From contig OW121852.1 of NCBI GenBank assembly GCA_933228895.1, positions 133,233,544 to 133,297,543 of the forward strand: a stretch of DNA of 64,000 bases, given 5' to 3'. Origin of the DNA: Platycnemis pennipes. Taxonomy: Eukaryota; Arthropoda; Insecta; Odonata; Platycnemididae. This document shows positions 21,994-32,568 of this stretch, piece after piece. The notes below the pieces were generated by a model. That model had not been told where the DNA came from, ran no database searches, and was given only the letters and a program-made list of their open reading frames with translations. Both the position numbers and the translations under genes were made by a program. Within the stretch, counting starts at the first letter, position 1; the number at the start of each line of letters is the position of its first letter.

Positions 21994-22990
21994 ATCTACA
22001 TCTACATAATACCCTGCAAGCCACCACAAAGGCAGGGGGTGAATTCTCACCAAATATGCAATACATTTAAGATGATTAGTATTAATATATTAGTCTAAAC
22101 CTGCAATATTTCAAAGATAAAAGTAGCAAAATAAGCATGTAAAAACGTGCTGTTAGTTGGGTTACCTTCAAGTCATTACCCCAACAAGCAACTACTAATG
22201 CTGTGGATTGATTCACTCGTTTTACCGCTATCCCTAATAGTACGAGGAAAAAAGGACATTTTGAATCTGTTAGTTCGGAATTCAATTTCTCGAATTTTGT
22301 GATTATTGTCCAGACTACCATAGTTAGTTGGGGTTCTCAAAATATTTATAACGCCATCACTGAAAATATTATCTTGGAATTTTTTTATGAAGTTAAGTCT
22401 AAATTTCAACCTGCGATCTGACAATGATTCCCATTTCAATTCATTTAATAGACTGGTTACGCTAATATAATTATCGTATCGTCCCTTTACAAATCTTGCC
22501 GATCTTCGCTGCACACGTTCAAGTTCGTTATTTAGACCGATTTCGTATGGATATCCCATACACTGGCAGCATATTCCAAATGAGGTCTAACAAGGGAAAA
22601 GTAGCTGATTTCTCGCACATGATCGTCACGTTTACCCAGTACTCTTTTGACGAATCACAGTCTACGATTAGCTTAACCCATTATTTCACGTATGTGTTTA
22701 TCCCAGGAAAGATCATGGGTCAGTCTTATTCCAAGATATGTAATGGATTTCACGTTTGTTAATTCATTATTACTTATTTTGTAAGTGGTAGGAGGAGAGC
22801 TATTATTTTTTCCAGAAATTCATTGCAACACATTTATTGAAATTTAATTCTAACTGCCATGTATGTCACCAATTTTCAATTTCCTGTAGGTCATCGTTTA
22901 AATATTATTTATCAATTTGACAGAGAATTTCCATGTACACTACTGCGTCGTCTGCAGAAAGTTAGTGAATAGCGCTGCTTACAAACTTAT
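21994..22990 (-). pseudogene. LINE-A copy reaching the RT catalytic motif
   Basis: The longest LINE-A copy. The tail is at 21994-22045 with a shortened hairpin, then 3'UTR, then the RT C-terminus open at 22176-22559 (LERVQRRSARFVKGRYDNYI, SVTSLLNELKWESLSDRRLK). Further up, with frame changes, it reads NWWHTWQLELNFNKCVAMNF and, near 22950, ADDAVVYMEI, the palm motif of the reverse transcriptase. It stops there (5' truncation near 22990). Frameshifts make it inactive. Confidence 0.8.
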
Positions 22991-24705
22991 CTTTTTAGTG
23001 CTGGGAGGTTTCGGTCCTGATAAGGATTTATATTTAATTGCTAAGGCCCGGTTATATTATATCGGTGTTTCTATTAGTCATTAGTTGCTCTGGACGTTAA
23101 GTCTTTGAAGCAGTCATCGACATTTCTGGAAAGTGCATCAAATACGAGGTTGTCATGGCACGGAAGTGAAAAGCACAAAAGATTATCAGCAATCGTCTTT
23201 TTGGCATTGAAAATATTTGGACTGATATTATTAAAACATGCTTTATCGTAGCTTCTTTCATGATAAAGTATTTCAAACAGTTTATGCTGGATATCATCGC
23301 CTTCATCCAATACTTTTGAATGCCACCCTCTCAGTATAGATTGATACCACAGGTTCTGGGTAAATAAGCCTAACCGATTCATCAGAAAACATTTTAGCAG
23401 GGAAGTACTTTTGAATACATTAAACATCCGTCCTTCCTATGAAGAGATAGAATTGGGAATATGCATGAAATTTGCTTCTCGAAGATTAATGTTATACTTC
23501 ATGCAAAATTTTCTCGCCAATTTAAATATACGAGCCATTTTTTCCACTACGCCCACCACAAAGAATCTTAAATGATATTAAAATGTTCCCGAAAATTGAC
23601 GAAAGTCACGTGACCTTCTGACGTCACTGAACGGTATAGGTTCCATATTGCTGCGGAGATAGACATTTAAATTTAAAAGAAAGCTAAGTGAATATATTGT
23701 TTAGAGGTTTTTAGCCGCTTCTCGAAAGAAACGATGACTGAGAAAATGCTTAAAAACGCACATTACGACAATTTCCTTTGGTTGACTCCCTTATGGCGGT
23801 GTTCTTCTAAAAAAACAGTGATTGCGTAGACGTAGTAGAAATTCTTGGGCACTAAACAGGCATTATATAATTAATGGACGATTTTCTCGTTACCATCCAT
23901 ACTACATAAATATAAAATCGAAATGCAATCGTTTATTTCATTAAACAAATGAGATAAATACATACGTTATCGCCAAGTATTCTTTTGACAACTTACCTCC
24001 ACGCGTAAACAGATAAACAACGCCCATAGTGATACCGTGCCGTGACGTCATGCGATGACGTCGTGTTTTTAAGCTTCCGAAAAGGTACATACAATTTTCA
24101 AAGAGTAATATCTCTGTAACGCAACTTAATTCTTCAGCAAAATTTTCGCCAAGCACATTTTAGCTAATAAACTTCACATTTAAAGAGTGATAAAAAATAG
24201 TGACTGTTCCCCATTGGATATAAAGTAGTAAGATCCTTGCGAATCTCCACAACATGTCTTTGCGTCTGTATATTCAGTTTCAAATGTGGTTTCGCATCTT
24301 AATAATTCTATCACAAACATAACACTCAGGTGCTCATGGCTAAGAAACTCGTTAACGTGGGTCTGTTTGCCTCTTCCGTGCTGACAGGCTCAATCACTCG
24401 ACGTCAGATTCAACTGCGCTCGCCTTCCCATTAATTAGGAGGGCCCATCTGCTTAATCAATGGGATGGAAGGAGCTTTTTTGACACATGTTTTATTTGGA
24501 GTGATTGATCAGGACCTGAGTGGCCGCGATGTTTTCGAATCACGTTCTGCTAATTAGTTCGTTTGGTTAGTTGCAAAGATATCTTAGCAGACCAGTTCGC
24601 GGGGAAATCAAATCGATTTTCCCCGCGAGCCATCTGTGAGTCCACGTGTGAGAAACAGCGAAAATTGTTGATTTTCGTCACTTCATTTCCTCCTTCGATT
24701 GTCAG
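22991..24705. other. No feature recognised; unassigned minus-strand ORF
   Basis: A minus-strand ORF at 23074-23427 (117 codons) gives MFNVFKSTSLLKCFLMNRLG, later YHERSYDKACFNNISP and ADNLLCFSLPCHDNLVFDAL. Its codon content is not obviously random, but I recognise no family and no splice or promoter context. TAAGGCCCGGTTATA at about 23040 resembles a Harbinger-type end, but no partner end was found. Confidence 0.35.
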
Positions 24706-24709
24706 TTAA

Positions 24710-25604
24710 GGTGGCTCCACCGAATTATGAAGTAGATGTCATTTTCGTGAACATTTCAGAACACACAATTTTTTGGCCCTTCTATCGTTTGGGAATAAAA
24801 TAATGAGGCCTTTCCGTCATATAAAGAGAAATGTCGTTCTGACGAAAAACTAATATAAGATGCGCAATTTTATGTTGAATTTAGCATTGTAAAAAAGTGC
24901 TCGCCTTACCACACTTTTTTAATTGATATTAATAAATGTTTGCTCGAAAAAAGCAGAAAAGCCTTAGTTACATGGAAGTGATGCTACAGTATGTTGATTA
25001 CATTGGCAACGGTACTTGTGACGGAACATGCTTGCATGCTTATTTACTAACTTAATTAAGGAATATACTTTACCAAGGTCATTCTTATATTTTTATGTAG
25101 TTTAAATATTTCATTGGTTATTGACATGATGTAATTAACACCAATCCTTCCAAATGGTTGCAGCGTCATTGTTACCAAACATTTTTAAAAATTTCAATAT
25201 AGGTAAATTAAATTCAAAACAAAGGGCTGTATTTGAAAGGGAATAGTTTAAAACTAAGTAAGAAAATATTTAATCCATTTTAGAATACGTATTAGCGGGA
25301 TTGAGCATGTATTCTCACTTTATAAATTAAACGTGGCAAAAACATGTCAGTCACGTTCCGAAGTCAAAATTAGATATAAGAGCTTGTAAAAAATAGGAAT
25401 AAACCACAACGCACTATATTATAGCATACGCATACAATTATTGTGTACGCGTTATCACCCTACAGATGATTTTCCAAGTAGGTGTATTTCTGGATCGCTA
25501 TTTATTTATTAAATAACATAGCTCTTTTACGCGATTTTGAATCCCGTAAGGGAAATTTTTGAATTTTTTAATATTTTGAATCGCGGAGTCACGGTGGAAC
25601 CTCC
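24710..25604 (+). mobile_element. TTAA-family non-autonomous DNA transposon, copy 3
   Basis: Left end GGTGGCTCCACCG after TTAA (24706-24709); right end CGGTGGAACCTCC before TTAC (25605-25608), a one-base change from TTAA. The interior aligns with copies 1, 2, 4 and 5. A short duplication of the TTTTGAATC text occurs just inside the right end (25530-25585). Confidence 0.9.
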
Positions 25605-26640
25605 TTACGTTTAGTATGTTTCGGGACAATGGCTTCGCATTTGAACTAGGCTGTTCCTTCTGCATTCGGCGTGGATCACATAGCTGCGTGAGCAAGAGAG
25701 GACATATTCCAGCCAGCACTTCACTTGTGGTTCACTTTTCCGAATTTCCCGATCGCCTTCATCCATCGATACTGGTGCGATTGATCGTTGTAAGTGAACT
25801 GTCTGCTTGCTTGGCCCGATTCATATGCGCCTTTCCTTCGCTGAAAACTTTCAACCCCTTTTCTCTCCTTAAATATTATCCTCTTCCAGTCTTAATGCAC
25901 TACAAGACATATTTCCCTCCTTTTCGCGTTTTCCAGGTTCTCTCCCCTCCGTTCTCCCCTAATCCCCTTCCATCTCTCTCTCGCCCTGGCTAATGCCGTC
26001 CCCTTATTCGCACCCCTCTTCGCCCAGCAACCCTTTCCCATTCACCTCAAAGGCCTCCAATGTCTTCTCTCTCCCTATTTCCCCAATGACTTCCGGTGTC
26101 TGATCCCTAAGCAACATCGTGCTCCGTATTAGAGTTTGCACTTGCTCCGTGTCTCACGCATTCATTTCCTTCTCCTCAGCCAACGCGACGCTTCTTGGAC
26201 TTCTAAACGCATTGTCATCGACGATGATAGACAAGATAAACAAACTGTAACTCTCCGCTTTCATCCCACGTCCAGCGGCCTTTGTATTTTTCCCAGCTTC
26301 TTTATATTGAGAGTCTCTCTCCACTCGTCTTTCCGTTCATGCGTGATGTCCATTCCATATTCGTCATACCACGCTCTTAAGTGGCCTGATTGTTGCTATT
26401 CTTCTGCAGGAGGATCGAATATAAAGGGACAATCCGCAAATCGAACAGATATCATAAAACTTAGTTTTTCTTCTGCCCTAATTCCCCTCCTCACATTCCT
26501 ATTTGCCATTCATTCCGAGTGTGAGTTGAAAAGAGGAGTTGATGAGGGACGCCATTGCCTTGGTTTTCGTCGCTCTTCGTTGCCAAATTGAATACTCCTC
26601 CTTCTTCCACGCCTCCTCGCCAAGAGTTATCTCTCCAGAA
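25605..26640. other. No feature recognised; CT-rich plus strand
   Basis: CT-rich from about 25740 to 26130. ORFs of 125 codons (25616-25993) and 151 codons (26136-26591) on + are serine/leucine/phenylalanine-rich with no recognisable domain; composition explains them. Confidence 0.45.
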
Positions 26641-26643
26641 TAC

Positions 26644-27600
26644 TCCAATACTCATCTACATCTACATTTACACCATCCCCTGCAAGCCACCTCGAGAGTG
26701 TGTGGCAGGGGGTGAAGATCACCGAGCATGCACTACCTACATGCAAACAAGCAACTATAGGGTCATGCAACTAGATTGTTAGTATCTGCAGTAGATAAGG
26801 GGTTAATACATGCATCATGCACTACAGACTACTCTAAAATATTTCCCCTACCTATCCCTTTCCTATGCTGCCCATTCTGTTCTCTTATAGTACGGGGAAA
26901 AATGCCATTTTGAATCTATCGGTACGACAATCTATCCCTCTAATCTTATTTATCTGGTCGAATCTAGCATAATACGCTGGTGTTTTTAATATGTGCCTAA
27001 CATCTTCAGTAAAGCTATCCGATTGATATTTCTCTAATAGATTCAATCTGTACTTTAACCTACGCTCTGATAATGATTCCCACCCTAATTCTTGTATTAA
27101 TTCTGATACACTACTCAACATATCTTAACACCTTTTAACGAACCTAGCTGCTCTACGCTGCACACTGTCTAGTTCTCTGATCAAACCTAATTCGTTAGGA
27201 TCCAGTACACTGGCTGCATACTCAAGGTTGGGCCTAACTGGTGAAAATTAACATCGCTCTTTTGTCTTCTCATCACATTTCCCAAGTACTCTTTTTACAA
27301 ATCCTAGCTTTCTCTTCACTCGTCACATATTTCCCGGATGTGTTTCCCCACGATAAATCTTTATTGATTGTTACGCCTAAATATCTTATGGTTTCAACGC
27401 TTTAGATCTTCGTGTCACAAATTTTATAGGTACGCTCTATTGAATTATTCCTCCTCCAAAAATTGATAGCTACACACTTTTTAAGGTTAAGTACTAACTG
27501 CCATTTGTCGCACCACTCTCGAATTGCATCTAAATCCTTGCTAAGCGATTTCCTGTCTTCTTCTTTAGATACACCCCTATACACTCCCATACACTTCCAA
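26644..27600 (-). pseudogene. LINE-B copy: tail, 3'UTR, RT C-terminus and thumb
   Basis: Inverted tail CATCTACATCTACATTTACA with hairpin at 26680-26715, then the LINE-B 3'UTR. The RT reads LSSVSELIQELGWESLSERR then KYRLNLLEKYQSDSFTEDVR at 26885-27121. Beyond shifts, 27402-27600 reads CMGVYRGVSKEEDRKSLSKD then AIREWCDKWQLVLNLKKCVA, the region just after the FADD palm motif. The palm motif itself is lost. Frameshifts near 27121 and 27240-27400. Confidence 0.8.
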
Positions 27601-28295
27601 AGGTCTTGAGAAACCAATGGCTGCTGATTTAATGAATGCTGGGAATCGTACTTTCGCATCCATTTATTCTCATTCTTGGCGAACTTGACTTCCGCCCCGC
27701 GAACACACGAGTCCACGAGCATCGTGTTTTCGCCGAATGTTGTGGAGCGGGGTGTGTTTTGGGGCCAGGGTCCCTCCCCTGTTGGCTAGGGCCCGGGGTC
27801 GCAAGCCCAGCGGATCGCAGAAGGGGATGGGCGACTTAAATCACCGTGAGCTATCCCCTCTCGCAGCGCGGATGCGAAAGGAAGGTCTGGGCTGTGCAAT
27901 AAAAGAGATAGGGTGGCAGGCCTGCTGGCGCTTGATTGCAGGGATAAGGGTCGCTTTGCAGCTTTGGGTGGGTGGGACGGCTGAATAACGGATGCGCTCG
28001 ACAGATTGTGAGGTCCATTTTGCGAATAGGGTCCACCGAGAATAACGGCAGAACAGTTTGAAATGTTCTCCCTTGCCAACGGCTCTTTATCCTTTCGGAG
28101 TTGTCAGTGGTTGTAGGGTTGAGAAAATGTATGTCCAGCGTCGGGAACAAAGGTTAGTGATCGCTGGAGCAACCAGATCTATCGAAGATTGGAGAGGACT
28201 AGTTCCGATGGCTATCGGTTCAATACACTAACAAATAGACTTCTTCAATGCCGCAATCACGTAAGCAGCGGAGTGGAAAATACTCGAGGCATCAA
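27601..28295. other. GC-rich stretch, no gene recognised
   Basis: GC/CpG-rich between about 27640 and 28000, with overlapping ORFs on both strands (67-99 codons). No domain; overlap suggests composition. Possible CpG island. Confidence 0.4.
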
Positions 28296-28375
28296 CATCT
28301 GCTAACAATCCGTAGATTCTATTGACGCAGCACTCTACTTGATTCTTCTATCAGCTAACCTCCTAGTACTCATGT
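28296..28375 (-). pseudogene. RTE-type LINE 3' end, first segment (split by a MITE)
   Basis: CAACAATCC..GACGCAGCACTC and TGATTCTTCTATCAGCTAAC match the 3' end of the RTE copy at 48745-48805 (TGATTC/CGATTCTTCTATCGGCCAAC). The match breaks at 28375 and resumes at 28896 after a MITE. Confidence 0.75.
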
Positions 28376-28377
28376 AA

Positions 28378-28893
28378 CGGGGTCGTTTACCGTATTTTTA
28401 TAATGCCGAATATGATAGAGTTTGTCAAATAAATGGACCCGTATTTTTCCGTTTTTTGATCAGTTGATTATTTCTCGAGTTATAAGCGGCGAAAAACTGA
28501 TGTTTTTAACCATTTCGTAAAAGTGGGCAACCTCTGACGTATATCGACTTCGTCCAATCACAACTGAGCCCGCGAAGCTACTTCACCTTTTCGCAAAGGG
28601 GGGGACACAGCTGACTCTGCCAATCGGAGCAGTTACGACACCAACTGTGCGAGCAGACCTTCCGAAAATCCCCCCTCCACTCCCTTCCCTTCCCCTAAAA
28701 GCAGTCAAGGATGGGAGGGAAATGACGTCAATGTTATCACAGCAGATTTTTCAGTGGGTGTCACCTTTTTCCTATTTTAATTTTTGTTTTATGAGTGAAT
28801 GGTTGTGGTTAGAAGATTAAGTTTTTCGCTAAAATTCTTTCTTCGTTTCCATCTAACAATGTCGTGCACAAAATTGCGATTTCGGTTCTAGTG
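28378..28893 (-). mobile_element. GGGGNCGTTTAC-ended MITE nested in an RTE copy
   Basis: Left end CGGGGTCGTTTACCGTATTT, right end TCTAGTGAACACCCCC; interior blocks CCCGTATTTTTCCGTTTTTT, GACTCTGCCAATCGGAGC and TTTCCATCTAACAATGTCGT match the other copies. It separates two pieces of one RTE sequence, so it inserted after that LINE. The target duplication is not clear. Confidence 0.85.
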
Positions 28894-28895
28894 AA

Positions 28896-29075
28896 CACCC
28901 CCATTCTTCTCTTTCACACACTATAAGAATTATTCCATGCATCTTCCATTCGAGGCCTGCCTTTTCCGTTCTTCTCGTTCATTTTTCCCTCGTCGGTTGT
29001 CTCCACGAGGCCATCATGTCATAAGATGTGGCCGATTGAGTTGTCCCGTCATGTTCTGCAGCATTTCCCGAATGA
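28896..29075 (-). pseudogene. RTE-type LINE 3' end, second segment
   Basis: ATTCTTCTCTTTCACACACT, then CGAGGCCTGCCTTTTCCGTT and GATGTGGCCGATTGAGTTGT, matching 48825-48962. On - it encodes the end of the C-terminal domain (GRLEWKM..-type text). It is continuous with 28296-28375 once the MITE is removed. Confidence 0.75.
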
Positions 29076-29362
29076 AATAAATATATTATTTCGTGATACA
29101 CCCTCGCTGAGAGGACAATAATTCTTTCCAAGCTCGGGTGAGCAAGATGAGGTCAAATAGAACAAGAAACAAAACATGTGTGTCTATCTATTCCAGAAAA
29201 TGTATTTCAACAATAGACGCAGCAAGTAAAAACCAACAACGGAATGAATATTATTCCCTTCATGGAATTTTGGGAAAACAATTTTGGGACAATAGCGAGC
29301 AGCCACTAAGACACCTTCGTAAACGACGAAGTCTCGGGAACTGACTCGAAGCTGCCGCACAC
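29076..29362. other. No feature recognised
   Basis: Spacer of under 300 bp with two overlapping short ORFs on opposite strands. Nothing supported. Confidence 0.5.
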
Positions 29363-29985
29363 TCATCTACATGTACATACATCTACACGATACTCTGCAA
29401 GCCACCGCGAGGGTGTGTGGCAGGGGATGAAGATCACCAAGCATGCACTATTGACATGCAAACAAGCAACCATAGGGTCCCATGCAACTACATTGTTAGT
29501 ATCTATAGTATTTAAGGGGTTAATACATGCATCATGCACTACAGACTAATCTAAAATATTTCCCCTTTGCTATGCTGCCTATTCTGTTCTCTTATAGTAC
29601 GGGGGAAAAATGCCATTTTGAATCTATCACTACGACTATCTGTCTCTCTAATCTTGTTTATCTGGTCGAATCTAGCATAATACGCTGTTTTTTTTACTGA
29701 AAGGTTCCCTCCATTCATCTTTCATACCGTCGTAATTAGCATTGCCAAATAAGTATACCCTCCTCCTTGGTTTACAATGTCTTTCAACGCTTAGAATAAA
29801 TCTCGCATGCACTATTTTATGATCACTAATTCCTGTGTCTGTAACTGTAGTTAGAACTCTTTCGGGTATACTTGTTGCTAATAAGTCTAGAATATTGTTT
29901 CCCCTGGTCGGTTCTCTTACTAAGCTCTTGTAAAGAATGTGAACTCGCAGTAAGTCAACTCCTTGCGCCGTCTCAACTCGAACAG
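29363..29985 (-). pseudogene. Internally deleted LINE-B: 3' end fused to endonuclease domain
   Basis: 29363-29690 is the inverted LINE-B tail and 3'UTR (hairpin 29393-29428, then the RT stop region near 29640-29690). At about 29693 it jumps to a different part of the element: the minus strand from 29985 down reads QGVDLLRVHILYKSLVREPT, RGNNILDLLATSIPERVLTT and VTDTGISDHKIVHARFIL. The ISDH motif is the C-terminal signature of the APE-type (EEP) endonuclease of non-LTR retrotransposons. All of the RT between these parts is missing, so this is a deletion derivative. It shows that the clade encodes an APE endonuclease. Confidence 0.8.
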
Positions 29986-30489
29986 AGAGCGTGAGAGGGG
30001 AGGTTTCTTTCTGGAAAAAGGAGGGGATGTTTTCGGTAAGGTCAAGGTGGAGTGGGGGTTAACGTGGAATTAGTCAACAGGTAGCTTTCTGAGGGGAGGG
30101 AAAAATGGTATGGGTATAGCGGGCGATGGGAAGTGTATCGTTGAAGCAGTAGGAACTCTTTGTTTGACTCCGGTGGCAGGACAGACTGGACGGACTATGT
30201 TTCGTAATGTATGAGAGAGAGGTCGCCAGGTGTCGTGGCCTACGAAAACAAAAGAAAAACGCCCTCGATTCGATGGATCGTTTTTCGATTCGATTTCGGA
30301 AGAGCAGGGGGTCCGGGACGAGGAGTGGACAATGTGAGTTCCTGACGAGCGGATTGGACGGCCGAAACAAGGACAGGAGGACGAGAGCAGAACTATTGCT
30401 GTGGCCTACGAGAAGGTAGGAGCGATACTGGGGCGTTCTCTCTCTATCAAAATACAGTCCACTTTCATTTTGGGGGCAATAATTAATTG
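29986..30489. other. Sequence upstream of the BEL/Pao element; LTR not identified
   Basis: Purine-rich on + with several short ORFs on both strands (for example 30074-30370 on -, 30207-30419 on +). A BEL 5' LTR would be expected about here, but no second LTR exists in the window to compare with, so it cannot be delimited. Confidence 0.4.
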
Positions 30490-30709
30490 CTGCGTAAAGG
30501 CAATATATTGCCTAGACCATTATTTGGTCCTTCGGGCCGGATAAAGTAGTTTCTGGTACATACATCTCATGGTTGGATTTTGTGTCCTTATGCTTAGTGT
30601 CTTTATTGTTTGTGTGGTGAATATATTTGGTTATTGCCAAGTGTTACTGGATTTCGGCCGTTCGACCTCGTACGCGACCTAGTGATTATCTGCATTAGTT
30701 AGGTGAATA
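30490..30709 (+). other. BEL/Pao leader (5'UTR) region
   Basis: Directly upstream of gag. It contains TGGTCCTTCGGGCCGGATAA at about 30525, a block I associate with the leader of BEL/Pao elements. The primer-binding site was not identified. ATG of gag is at 30710. Confidence 0.5.
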
Positions 30710-31231
30710 ATGGGTAACGAAAAAGGACAAGAAGCTGAGGCAATGAGTGATTCACGCGGTCATCGCCTCCTAAAATTAAAGAAAGCTCGTCGAGACGCCA
30801 TAATTAATACGTTAGAACGGCTTTATGCCCTCACACGGGAGGATCAGATAGATATTCCGATGCTTAAATGCAGGTATGCAGCTCTGGAAGAAAAATATAG
30901 TTCGTTTTTAACTCTTACTAATGAAATTCGTGAGGATATGATCGAGTTTAACTTGGAATTCGATGAGGAATTAAGCATTAGCGATCGTGTGGAAGAGCTG
31001 TATTATGAAATCAAAGCGGTGGCAAGTCAGATGCTACCCACGGAAGTTAGTAATGCTAGTATGGGGGTGCCTACTCATTCGCAAACGGCCAGGTTGCCGA
31101 AGATAAATATTCCTGTATTTGACGGGGAATTGGCTAACTTCAAACCTTTTTACGATGTTTTCTGTAGCTTGATACACGAGAGTACTCAGTTGACGGATAT
31201 TGAGAAGTTTCATTACTTAATTGGTGTGTAA
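30710..31231 (+). pseudogene. BEL/Pao LTR retrotransposon gag, N-terminal part (frame broken)
   Basis: 173 codons from ATG at 30710. Gag of a BEL/Pao element: a charged helical N-terminus (LKLKKARRDAIINTLERLY), then LPKINIPVFDGELANFKPFY followed by DVFCSLIH and LTDIEKFHYLIG. The LPKI.LP.F.G....W..F.D.F...IH....L....KF.YL pattern is the well-known gag block (Pfam DUF1759 type) of BEL/Pao. The frame hits TAA at 31229-31231, while the next gag block continues in another frame about 7 codons later, consistent with a one-base loss at about 31225-31232. As an LTR retrotransposon polyprotein it would act in capsid-like particle assembly; this copy is dead. Confidence 0.85.
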
Positions 31232-32259
31232 AGGGGAATGCGCGGAAAATAGTGACTGGTCTTCCATTGATATCTGAAAATTACGCTATCGTGTGGAAAA
31301 ACTTGGTTCGTCAATATGAGAATAAGCGATTATTAGCTTTACATTACCTAGAGAAAATTATAAATGCTCCCGTTCTGAATAACGACTCGATAGAAGGTTT
31401 CCAGTCATTAATTGAAAATTTGTCTGAAAACGTGAATGCTTTGAAGGCCATGAATATCCCTCAGTTGGCCGATTTTATCTTATTCGTTCTTGCGGTAAGA
31501 ACGTTAGATAAATACTCGCGCAAGCAGTTTGAAATGGAACATCATGAAATTGAATTTCCCCGCATTGATGACCTAGTCAAATTTGGACACAAGCATATCA
31601 ATATACTTCGCTCATCAGGGTCGAGGTCAAGTACTCCGTCAAATGCGAGATTAATTCAAGCAAAACGGAGCCTCGCAAGTCCAAGAACTTCACTCTTGGC
31701 AGCCAGTGAGAATGTTAATTTATTTTCATGCCCGCTATGCACGGAACAGCGCCGTTTATATCAATGTAACACATTTATTTTAATGTCGGTGGATAAAAGA
31801 AGGGACTTTGTTAAGTCTAAGAATATTTGTTACAATTGCTTAGGTGGAAGGCATAAAGCAAGTGCCTGTCGATCCCGTGTATCTTGTCGTAACTGTTCAA
31901 AGGGGCACCATACATTGTTGTGCACTACCAAAGTATCTGGAAGTTCTTCGCGGATAGCCTCGCAACCATTTAGCACGGCAAGAAGCGACCAGAGAGGGCG
32001 GGGAGAATTTAATGCAAATGACGTGACGGAACGGGCATTATCTAACGCTGAAAGCAATATGCAGGACGAATTAGCTTGTCCAACGAGTCATATTGTTTCT
32101 CAAAATTCCATTGTATTATTGGGAACGGCTATTGTTGCCGTGAAGTCGGCGTCTGGCATATTCAACAATGTACGTGTTTTGATTGACCCGGCGTCGCAAG
32201 CTAGTTTCATCACCACCGCTTGCCAGCAAAGGCTAATACTATTCCTTTTTTATGCATGA
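31232..32259 (+). pseudogene. BEL/Pao gag C-terminus with zinc knuckles and start of protease
   Basis: After the frameshift the gag continues (ENYAIVWKNLVRQYENKRLL; LQSLI-like block; FEMEHHEIEFPRIDDLVKF). Two CCHC-type knuckles follow: CYNCLGGRHKASAC at about 31836-31880 and CRNCSKGHHTLLC at about 31887-31925, the nucleic-acid-binding part of gag. Then comes the retropepsin start, with VRVLIDPASQASFIT at about 32169-32213; the position of the catalytic Asp is occupied by the D of IDPASQ (family pattern usually A-L-L-D-S/T-G-S-Q). The reading frame is broken at 32234 by a 101-bp LINE tail. Confidence 0.85.
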
Positions 32260-32335
32260 TATGTAGTGCATGTTTGGTGAGCAATCACCCCCTGCCACAC
32301 ACCCTTGTGGTGGCTTGCAGGGTATTATGTAGATG
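32235..32335 (+). mobile_element. Tail-only LINE-A insertion (101 bp) in the BEL/Pao protease
   Basis: Contains only the last part of the LINE-A 3'UTR (TTTTTTATGCATGATATGTA, GTGCATGTTTGGTGAG) plus the hairpin (loop CTTGT) and the ATTATGTAGATG end. AAGGCT is repeated at 32229-32234 and 32336-32341. Removing the insert and one AAGGCT brings the protease frame back into register, which fixes the boundaries. This makes it one of the youngest events in the window. Confidence 0.9.
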
Positions 32336-32510
32336 AAGGCTGGGTCTCTCGAGAAAGCAATCCATGGTCGCATGCAAGGGTCTTGCAGATAATCCCGTCA
32401 CTACTACGAAAGGCATTACGTCTTTGCTAATTCGGCCTCGTCAAGGGGGCGAGGAACTAACCACTACTGCCATAGTCATTCAAAAAATAGTCATTCATAG
32501 TCATTCATAG
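32336..32510 (+). pseudogene. BEL/Pao protease, remainder
   Basis: In the frame that matches the upstream part the sequence reads ACKGLADNPVTTTKGITSLL then IRPRQGGEELTTTAIVIQKI, the flap and C-terminal region of a BEL/Pao retropepsin. It ends at about 32480 in a short tandem repeat of ATAGTCATTC units (32476-32516). No reverse transcriptase, RNase H or integrase follows, so the rest of the element is missing. Confidence 0.75.
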
Positions 32511-32516
32511 TCATTC
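32476..32516 (+). repeat. Short tandem repeat of ATAGTCATTC (about four units)
   Basis: Lies exactly where BEL/Pao similarity ends, before the IS630-type element. It may be a slippage product at the breakpoint. Confidence 0.75.
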
Positions 32517-32568
32517 AGCCTGTGTGCTGCGGAAACTTCTGGTCTTCTTCCGCATTCAGGGGGCTGTA

